From Clostridium gelidum (GTDB lineage Bacteria; Bacillota; Clostridia; Clostridiales; Clostridiaceae), in the NCBI RefSeq assembly GCF_019977655.1, contig NZ_AP024849.1, positions 3,629,001 to 3,693,000 of the forward strand: DNA of 64,000 nucleotides. The letters run 5' to 3'. Positions 57,862 through 64,000 of this stretch are shown in pieces. Position numbers and translations under genes: made by a program. Numbering within the stretch: position 1 is the first letter of the stretch; every line of letters begins with the position of its first letter. The notes beneath the pieces were generated by a model, which was not told the origin of the DNA, made no database searches, and worked only from the letters and a program-made list of their open reading frames with translations.

Positions 57862-60570
57862 CTATTCTTTTATCTTTTCTAACATAATATCTATTTGTTT
57901 TATACTTACGTCAATTATGTTATCAACCCTTATCTTTTCTTTATCCAAATCACTATCCTGTTTCTTTTCATCTATTAAGCTCAATATATTCTCAAATAAA
58001 TTATTACTATCACTAACATTTAATTTAGAAACTTTATTATTTAATTCTGTAATTTCTTCACGATAATTTTCTTTAATAGTAGTCTCAAATTTGCTAGATA
58101 TGGTTCCCTTGATTCCATTATTATCAAGATATTTTTTTTGTAATTCTCTTAGGTATTTTTTTAGTCTATTAAGTAGCTTATACATCTGACTAATTGTATC
58201 TGTTTCAATATTTTTATCTACTTCCGTTTGTTTACTATTTTCTTCTTTGGTAATAATATTGTCCTCTATAAATTCAAAATCAAAATCTTTATCTTCAAAT
58301 ATATTTTTTATTGGATTGCTTATCTTTAAATAACTACATTTATCACATATTACAGAAAAAACTGTTTCTGTAGTATTATACATTAATTCTATAATTGCTT
58401 TAGGATTATAGCTGTAATTTAACCGAAACCTTCGCTTATCTAAAACTTTATCTATACAATTTAAAGCCAGCATATAAAAATCCATATTTAAGAATAAAAT
58501 ATAATCATTTATTGATAAATAATCTTTTAATTCTCTATCACCTACATATAGTATGTCGTTATAAATTGATAAATTTGCTTTTTTATCAATGTCTTTATTA
58601 ATCTCTTTATAAATCTTATCTTTTACACCTAAAATATTAAAAGGTTTAAAGTAGAAAAATTTTAAAAATTTCTTTTCTTCTACAGTATTATGTATATCTC
58701 TGTAAAGCTTAGATAAAATATATCTATCCTCATTTTTGTATCGAGGTTCTAATAATGAATAGTAAGATTCATTTATTTTTGAAAATTCTACCCATTGCTT
58801 TGGTAGTATTGAGGATTGCCGCGAAGTTAGTCTCTTAATCCCGACATCTCTAAAAATTTCACCATTTTCAACTTTAACTTCAATCTCAATTTTTTGGTCA
58901 TGTTTATTACTTGTAAACTCAAAGTATTTACCAACTACATCTTTTCCTATAATATGTACAATTTCCTCAGAACCAATATATATTTCATTTATTAATCTAA
59001 TTGAATATACTGTCTTTAACATTTCAATAAATACCTTTTCTTCAGGTGAAAGTCCCATATCTTCATATAATTTCATCCATGTTATTACATCCCCAAGAGT
59101 AACACTCTCCTCAACTACTCTTCTTTCCATTTTGTATAATTCTTCTAAGCACTTTGCTATCTCTGTATCAGCAATTTCTTTTAATAGATATAATTTTGTG
59201 TTTAAATATAACAATATTTTTTTGTTAATACTTTGAATTGGGCATTGTAATAGGTCGTTTAAAAAGTCTCTGATATATAAAGTACTAATTTTATTAGCAA
59301 TAACTTTATTAAAATATTGTTTCATGGATGTTAAATTATTTATAATCTTTTTCTTGTTTATAATTTCATTATTATCAATATTATAAGGTTCCAACTTTTC
59401 CAACGTTGAAAATAGTAATATTAAATCTACAAGTTCCCTTAAATTATTTGGTATTATTACATTGTAATGGCTTTTAGTTACTATAGTATATCTTAAATAT
59501 TCATAAAAAATTTTTCCTACAAATATTTCAATAGACTCCTCTTCTTTATAATCTAAATTTTCTAAGTGAACTTCTATTTCTGCATCGCTACCATATACCT
59601 CAGGCATATATATTCTCTTGTTATATGGAATAACCTTCTCTAAATACTTATTTGTTTTATTGTTCAATTCTTCATCTAACGCTTTTGTCATATATTCTCG
59701 TTTACTATTTTTAATAAGTTCATCAGTATTTCTATAATAGTTAGATAAACCATCTAAATCTTTTATATTTTTTTGTTTTATTACTTCTTCCAACTGTTCA
59801 AATTTTATTGCCATCATTATTATAACTTGAGGAATAATTAAGTATTTTCTTATGTCTTCAATCATTTTTTCACCAGCAGCTATATTCATATCCAAATCAT
59901 CTATTGTTATAGTCAAGAAACTCTTGCCATTAAAATTTTTATCTTCTTTCATATATTTGAGATATGAATCTACTAATTTCTCTATATCATTTCTTAATGC
60001 TATTGCTGATGATAAATCTATCAATACTTCAAGATTATCTAGATTTTCAGTATATATAGTATTTTTATCTTTATTTAGTGTTCTTAAATCTTTATATACT
60101 ATTTCAAATTTTTTAACAAGTTCTTGTTTATTTATATAATCTTGTTTTTCATTTTTTGCTTTGAACTTTTTAAACATTTCTGCTACAACAATTTCAATAA
60201 TAGAATCAGTACCATTAAATACAGAAGGATCTATTGTATCTAAATCATAAAATTTATTTTCAGCTATTTTTTTATAGTTTTTCTTTAATTCTTGATTTTC
60301 ACTTAGTCTGTTTATATCACATAATTGCTGCAAACTATTTTTAAAACTAATCATTGATGAGGTTTTACCAGTTCCTCTTTCTCCTACAAAAGAAATAATA
60401 TTATTAAACTCATCATCTGACAAGTTCTTTTCATTGTTACTATCTATTATATTAATTAAGGATTTTGAAGATTTAAAATATACATCGGCAAAAAACGACT
60501 CCTCAAATTCATCTAATTTTTCTATTTTAATTTTATATACACAATCTTTAGTTATCTTAAGAATTTTCAT
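57862..60570 (-). CDS. rdrA: RdrA-like P-loop ATPase (RADAR)
   Basis: The 902-residue protein has Walker A FVGERGTGKTSSMISF (63-70), a helical insert (about 75-210), Walker B FLTITIDDLDMNIAAG (218-227) and a sensor-like strand IPQVIIMMAIKFEQLEEVIK. A long C-terminal helical region ends with coiled coils (LNRLKKYLRELQKKYLDNNG). Size, motifs and pairing with the deaminase identify RdrA, the partner ATPase that assembles with RdrB. The ATG overlaps the preceding gene by 14 bases; AAGGGGG lies 12 bases upstream. Confidence 0.85.
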   Translation of the reverse strand: MKILKITKDCVYKIKIEKLDEFEESFFADVYFKSSKSLINIIDSNNEKNLSDDEFNNIISFVGERGTGKTSSMISFKNSLQQLCDINRLSENQELKKNYKKIAENKFYDLDTIDPSVFNGTDSIIEIVVAEMFKKFKAKNEKQDYINKQELVKKFEIVYKDLRTLNKDKNTIYTENLDNLEVLIDLSSAIALRNDIEKLVDSYLKYMKEDKNFNGKSFLTITIDDLDMNIAAGEKMIEDIRKYLIIPQVIIMMAIKFEQLEEVIKQKNIKDLDGLSNYYRNTDELIKNSKREYMTKALDEELNNKTNKYLEKVIPYNKRIYMPEVYGSDAEIEVHLENLDYKEEESIEIFVGKIFYEYLRYTIVTKSHYNVIIPNNLRELVDLILLFSTLEKLEPYNIDNNEIINKKKIINNLTSMKQYFNKVIANKISTLYIRDFLNDLLQCPIQSINKKILLYLNTKLYLLKEIADTEIAKCLEELYKMERRVVEESVTLGDVITWMKLYEDMGLSPEEKVFIEMLKTVYSIRLINEIYIGSEEIVHIIGKDVVGKYFEFTSNKHDQKIEIEVKVENGEIFRDVGIKRLTSRQSSILPKQWVEFSKINESYYSLLEPRYKNEDRYILSKLYRDIHNTVEEKKFLKFFYFKPFNILGVKDKIYKEINKDIDKKANLSIYNDILYVGDRELKDYLSINDYILFLNMDFYMLALNCIDKVLDKRRFRLNYSYNPKAIIELMYNTTETVFSVICDKCSYLKISNPIKNIFEDKDFDFEFIEDNIITKEENSKQTEVDKNIETDTISQMYKLLNRLKKYLRELQKKYLDNNGIKGTISSKFETTIKENYREEITELNNKVSKLNVSDSNNLFENILSLIDEKKQDSDLDKEKIRVDNIIDVSIKQIDIMLEKIKE

Positions 60571-61063
60571 TGTCTATTAATTCCCCCTTGAAATCTATTT
60601 CTATTTTTTTGCTATTGAAATATTTGCTAATCTTTTCTTCTTTAGAAGAATCATTTTTCTTTCCTATACATTTAATTTTAAGTATTTCGATTTTATAAAT
60701 CTTTAAATATTCTTCCAGTAAATTATTTAAAGCTTGTCTAATTGAACTGACCTCACTTATCTCAACTAGTAATTCTAGATTATCATCAAAGTTTTTGTAA
60801 AACTCTTTCATATCTACAACTTGATATCTTATACATCTTATTACTTTTTCAAACTTCGATATAATCTCTTTTTGTTCATCCGCAAAGTTCTCATTTTGAC
60901 GCTTTTTATTTGGCAAATCTTCTTTATATTTCTTAAACATACCTGCAACTATCTTTTGTATAATCTCTAAATCATAATTTTCTACGTTTGAAATTATCCT
61001 ATCTTCTACTTCAATTTCAATAGTTTTATTGCCATCGTTTTGATTATTATCACATTTATCCAT
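60557..61063 (-). CDS. Partial RdrA paralogue without P-loop, first gene of RADAR operon
   Basis: This 168-residue protein aligns with the helical insert of the neighbouring RdrA: EIIQKIVAGMFKKYK versus SIIEIVVAEMFKKFK, IISKFEKVIR versus LVKKFEIVYK, and NLELLVEISEVSSIRQALNN versus NLEVLIDLSSAIALRNDIEK, then LLEEYLKIYK versus LVDSYLKYMK. No Walker A or B is present. N and C parts are charged and unique. It has its own AAGGAAG site and overlaps rdrA by 14 bases. It could be a regulator that joins RdrA rings, or a relic of a duplicated rdrA. Confidence 0.75.
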   Translation of the reverse strand: MDKCDNNQNDGNKTIEIEVEDRIISNVENYDLEIIQKIVAGMFKKYKEDLPNKKRQNENFADEQKEIISKFEKVIRCIRYQVVDMKEFYKNFDDNLELLVEISEVSSIRQALNNLLEEYLKIYKIEILKIKCIGKKNDSSKEEKISKYFNSKKIEIDFKGELIDNENS

Positions 61064-61676
61064 TTATTGCACTTCCTTTATATCTTAAGTTTTTATAATT
61101 AATCAGACTGAACTACTTCCATTATAGTCATTATAAGAATAAACTTTTCCCATCCTTTATCAGATCATATAACCCATTATAATCCTTATTTTTTAATTAT
61201 GGAATAATTATCTATTTCTAGTAAATATACAAACTTCCACAAAAAAATAAATGCAACAACATTCATCTATGTTACTACATTTCAATCACTTAAATATTCT
61301 CTTTTTGCAAATCATTTATCCCATAGCTATCATCCGTAAAACTCCCTCTTCTTCAATCTATAGATAACGACTGCATGTTCAACTACCTTCAGCTGGAGTA
61401 TAAAACTCCACCTAAAAAGTTTCACTTTATTTCTTAAGCAATAATCCCAATACGAATTTCTTCTCCAGACATAATCCCCACATTTTCATGCCGCTCAAAC
61501 TCCTATATTCTTTTGCCCTTCAATAATACCCTCATTTCTCATATCTACCTCTTTCAACTTATTGAACTATACTTTTTGAGTAAAAAATTATTTTTAATTT
61601 TTTTTTATTATTAATGTAATAATTGAAAATCACACATATATCCTATATGAAAACAAAATGAAAGGAGATGAATCAC
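61064..61676. other. Intergenic region between RADAR and the DUF1659 pair
   Basis: A minus-strand TATAAT is near 61117-61122 and another near 61126-61131, probable promoter of the RADAR operon. A minus-strand relic near 61480-61560 reads MRNEGIIEGQKNIG and ERHENVGIMSGEEIRIGIIA in different frames. CAGCTGGAGTATAAAACTCC (near 61392-61411) is an inverted repeat. No intact gene was seen. Confidence 0.45.
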
Positions 61677-61901
61677 ATGGCTGTAAGTAAAGTTGTAAAT
61701 GGAACTACTCTTAGTATTGAAGTTCAAAAAGGGGTAGATAAGTCGGGGGATCCTTTATACACAAAGAAATCTTTTGCCAATGTAAGAAATGACGTATCAG
61801 AACAAAATGCTTATGATGTTGCAGAAGCTATTAAAGCTGTTTTAGAAGCAAGTACTAGAAATGCTTCTTTAACTGTATCCTCTAACTTAGTAAAAGCCTA
61901 G
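61677..61901 (+). CDS. DUF1659 family protein
   Basis: The start is ATG 61677 (MAVSKVVNGTTLSIEVQKGV), because AAAGGAGATG overlaps the upstream ATG; it is 74 residues. KSGDPLYTKKSFANVRNDVS and AYDVAEAIKAVLEASTRNAS are the DUF1659 pattern. Function is unknown; the family normally sits with DUF2922 and often with a small sigma factor. The pair here is complete but no sigma gene is adjacent. Confidence 0.82.
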   Translation: MAVSKVVNGTTLSIEVQKGVDKSGDPLYTKKSFANVRNDVSEQNAYDVAEAIKAVLEASTRNASLTVSSNLVKA

Positions 61902-62010
61902 TCAATTCACAACATCCAACCAAAAATTTTCTCAAAATCAAAGAGATTACGCAGTAATCTCTTCATTAACTGTTACTTGTCCACAGGATACCCTAAAGGG
62001 CATTAACTCT

Positions 62011-62036
62011 TAACTCTTAACTGAACGAAGGGAGGT
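62011..62036 (+). promoter_or_regulatory. Leader motif shared with the sigma gene at 11962
   Basis: TAACTCTTAACTGAACGAAG then GGAGGT, preceded by an extra TTAACTCT copy. It corresponds base for base, with few changes, to 11932-11957. A small hairpin AGAGATTAC/GTAATCTCT lies at about 61943-61963. Confidence 0.45.
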
Positions 62037-62044
62037 GAATCTAT

Positions 62045-62263
62045 ATGGAATATACTTTATCAATGACTTTTTTAACTGCAATGGGTGTTAAGTCAACTTT
62101 AAGTGTAAGTGGTATTAAATCTACTATTAGTAAAAATGAAGCAAATGCTTTAATGGACTTAATCATTGCTAAGAATATTTTCATAACAACTACTGGTGCT
62201 CTTGCTAAAAAAGAAAGCGCTCAATTGGCTGAAAGAAAAGTTACTAAATATGATGTAGCTTAG
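62045..62263 (+). CDS. DUF2922 family protein
   Basis: This 72-residue protein, MEYTLSMTFLTAMGVKSTLS, then ISKNEANALMDLIIAKNIFI, fits DUF2922. GGGAGGTG is about 9 bases before the ATG. It is 143 bp after the DUF1659 gene and followed by a strong terminator. Function unknown. Confidence 0.8.
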   Translation: MEYTLSMTFLTAMGVKSTLSVSGIKSTISKNEANALMDLIIAKNIFITTTGALAKKESAQLAERKVTKYDVA

Positions 62264-62278
62264 TATTAAATTTTTCAA

Positions 62279-62325
62279 TATAGAAGCTTGTCTCAAATTT
62301 ATAAGAGACAAGCTTCTATTTTTTT
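62279..62325 (+). terminator. Intrinsic terminator of the DUF1659/DUF2922 pair
   Basis: ATAGAAGCTTGTCTC and GAGACAAGCTTCTAT pair and are followed by a T run. Confidence 0.85.
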
Positions 62326-62338
62326 GAATGTACTAAAA

Positions 62339-63061
62339 CTACAACTCTTTAATACTTTTCCTTATGAAATCTATGCCATTCTGAAAAACCATTGTTTTAA
62401 TATTTATCTTTATTTCTCCACTTGGAACTGTATATTTTTGCTCCAATATTCTAAAATACCCTAAGTCTACATATTGCTGATAAGGAATATTGTTTTTATC
62501 CAAGACCTTTTTCTCTCTTAATAATGAAAATAGATTATTTCTTCCCATCCCTCTAATTCCAAGAACTTTTGCAACCTGCCCCATTTCAACGCTGCCTTTA
62601 ACCCCTGCAACATCATCATAAAATTGCCCTTTGGGTTCTAATACTTTTACTTTATTTTCAGCTTCTAACCTTGCTTTTCTCTCTTCTTTTAACTTTGTAG
62701 CTGCAGCAATAAGTAAATCAGGATTATCTAATAATTCATCTGTTGCATACATTCCTGTTTTTCTTATACAAGGCAATACCTCATCAAAAATCCATGCTTC
62801 AAATTTTTCTGCACCTAGCAATTCAGATTTAGTAATTAGTCTATAGACATCACCTTCAGGTATTAATGCAACACATTGTCCACCTTCTTTAAAGCTGTCG
62901 TGTTTCACGATACCCTTGCAATGTCTTATAATTGCATCTCTTGGATTAATATAGCCTAAACATTTTGCAACATCTTTTCCAATGGCATAATCTTTATTAT
63001 TAACTTTTACCCATCTTATTTCCCCAAATCGATTATCTTTAAAAATTTGCAAACCATCCAT
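62339..63061 (-). CDS. Phage antirepressor (BRO-N / KilAC type)
   Basis: The 240-residue protein has an N-terminal BRO-N domain (MDGLQIFKDNRFGEIRWVKV, YAIGKDVAKCLGYINPRDAI, VYRLITKSELLGAEKFEAWI, FDEVLPCIRKTGMY) and a C-terminal KilAC-like domain (GSVEMGQVAKVLGIRGMGRN, NLFSLLREKKVLDKNNIPYQ). Typical of temperate phages. It lies 133 bp after a helicase-loader gene in the same direction. AAGGAG precedes the ATG. Confidence 0.88.
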   Translation of the reverse strand: MDGLQIFKDNRFGEIRWVKVNNKDYAIGKDVAKCLGYINPRDAIIRHCKGIVKHDSFKEGGQCVALIPEGDVYRLITKSELLGAEKFEAWIFDEVLPCIRKTGMYATDELLDNPDLLIAAATKLKEERKARLEAENKVKVLEPKGQFYDDVAGVKGSVEMGQVAKVLGIRGMGRNNLFSLLREKKVLDKNNIPYQQYVDLGYFRILEQKYTVPSGEIKINIKTMVFQNGIDFIRKSIKEL

Positions 63062-63194
63062 TTATTATCTCCTTTTTACAGGTTTATATTAAATTTAAAA
63101 TCTCTTTTCCATCTCATAGTTAACTTTGTTTCTACAGTCTTAAATCTAGTTTTCCTGATTCTTTCATATTTCAAATGCCTCCTAAATTATTCAT

Positions 63195-63995
63195 TTATTT
63201 AAGTCTATAATTATTGTTAATATGCGTCTTTATCTCTACCACATAATCTTTTGACATTTCATATATTCGTGACCCTACACCTTCATCAAAGGCTAATAAT
63301 CTATCAATAGAAAATTCACTACTTATTATGATAGGCAGAAAATTAAGATATCTGTAATTAATTATTTCAAAAACTATATTTATATCACTCTCATTAATTT
63401 TGCCTTTGAAGAGATCATCAATAAGTAGAACCTCACATGTTTGATAGTTTGAAATCAATTTACAGTAATATTCAGCATCTAGCATATTTTGCTTTATCTT
63501 AGTAATTACATCACGATAAGGCATATATACAACTCTAGTTTTCTTTTTCAAAAAGTTTATTGCAAGTGCAACTGAGAGGTGGGTTTTACCACTTCCAACT
63601 TGGCCACAAAATAGAATACTATTGCGCCGTTCACTTCTTACTTTAGCAAAATCTTGATAATAAGCTATTGCAGTATCTTTTGCTCTCTCTGAAGCTGCAT
63701 TCCATACTTCAAAATTAGAAAATTTATGTTTGCACATCTCTGTATTAATTCCACATGACTTCCACTCATTCTTTAACTTTTCCATTTTTCTACACTCACA
63801 AGTTACAGCAAGAGGTTGAGCATGCTCCTGCCTTATTAAAATCCAACCAGTATCTTGGCATTCATCGCACTTATATGAGCTTATCTTCTGCACCTTTTCG
63901 TTCAGCTTCTGTGAGTTTTCGTGATTCCTTTGGTTTGAATCCTGTAAATTCGTTTTTATCTGCTGCGTTATTCTTTCCAGCGCTTCTAGACCCAT
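63195..63995 (-). CDS. DnaC/IstB-type helicase loader ATPase
   Basis: The 266-residue protein has an N-terminal zinc motif (YKCDECQDTGWILI ... VTCECRKMEKL). Walker A is LFCGQVGSGKTHLSVALAIN, Walker B EVLLIDDLFKGKINESDINI, with SSEFSIDRLLAFDEGVGSRI near the end. This is the phage/DnaC-like helicase loader. The start ATG 63995 is five bases from the window edge, so an earlier start outside cannot be excluded. With the antirepressor it marks a prophage or phage-like island to the right. Confidence 0.88.
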   Translation of the reverse strand: MGLEALERITQQIKTNLQDSNQRNHENSQKLNEKVQKISSYKCDECQDTGWILIRQEHAQPLAVTCECRKMEKLKNEWKSCGINTEMCKHKFSNFEVWNAASERAKDTAIAYYQDFAKVRSERRNSILFCGQVGSGKTHLSVALAINFLKKKTRVVYMPYRDVITKIKQNMLDAEYYCKLISNYQTCEVLLIDDLFKGKINESDINIVFEIINYRYLNFLPIIISSEFSIDRLLAFDEGVGSRIYEMSKDYVVEIKTHINNNYRLK

Positions 63996-64000
63996 TTTTA

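Noticed and set aside
61320..61460. A riboswitch or T-box in the region before the DUF1659 gene
   Set aside because: Only one simple inverted repeat was seen; none of the conserved T-box or riboswitch sequence blocks is present.
62339..64000. A complete prophage with attachment sites
   Set aside because: Only an antirepressor and a helicase loader are visible before the window ends, and no integrase or duplicated attachment site could be identified.

Overview
The window is AT-rich, with low-GC Gram-positive gene structure (strong AGGAGG-type ribosome sites, TATAAT promoters, TTG/GTG starts). It carries clostridial families such as EFR1 flavodoxin/ferredoxin, DUF1659/DUF2922, DUF3795, TIGR04076 and DUF11. 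I read it as the chromosome of a Clostridium sensu stricto-like species, in a plastic accessory region. No rRNA, tRNA or CRISPR array was seen.

About 0.6-41 kb is a cassette-like stretch. Mostly single, unrelated accessory genes, nearly all on the minus strand, are separated by copies of one modular intergenic repeat. Genes include an H-type lectin, a lipoprotein, phosphatase, VOC, DJ-1/PfpI, GNAT and SAM-methyltransferase proteins, alpha/beta hydrolases and regulators. In the minus-strand sense the repeat holds a terminator-like hairpin whose base differs between copies but keeps pairing, then a TGCGCAATACTAA-like box, a boxA-like TGTTCTTTGAAAATTGAATA box, and an extended -10 promoter (TGnTATAAT). 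Several units hold only gene remnants (DNA methyltransferase, VOC protein, others). Insertion sequences sit inside these repeats. Both copies of an IS150-type IS3 element are in the hairpin loop, both ISLre2 copies are at the same TTTCAAAGA site, and a one-gene IS66 element is in the same module. An IS91-like/tyrosine-recombinase unit, itself hit by a three-gene IS66, also lies between repeat parts.

About 41-55 kb is a mosaic of regulator/target pairs: PadR plus membrane protein, TetR plus CruF-like protein, and ArsR plus EFR1 with shared operators. It also holds a MerR regulator, a cell-envelope group (secreted repeat protein, polysaccharide deacetylase, OmpR/histidine-kinase pair), and remnants of serine recombinases, Rpn nucleases and a Bce-type sensor/permease. 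A second short palindromic repeat recurs only here.

About 55-61 kb is a three-gene operon. An RdrA-like ATPase and an RdrB-like adenosine-deaminase-fold protein form a RADAR anti-phage system. They are preceded by a 168-residue protein that is a partial paralogue of RdrA lacking its P-loop; this is the most unusual gene in the window. The last 3 kb hold a DUF1659/DUF2922 pair and prophage-type genes (antirepressor, DnaC-like helicase loader).
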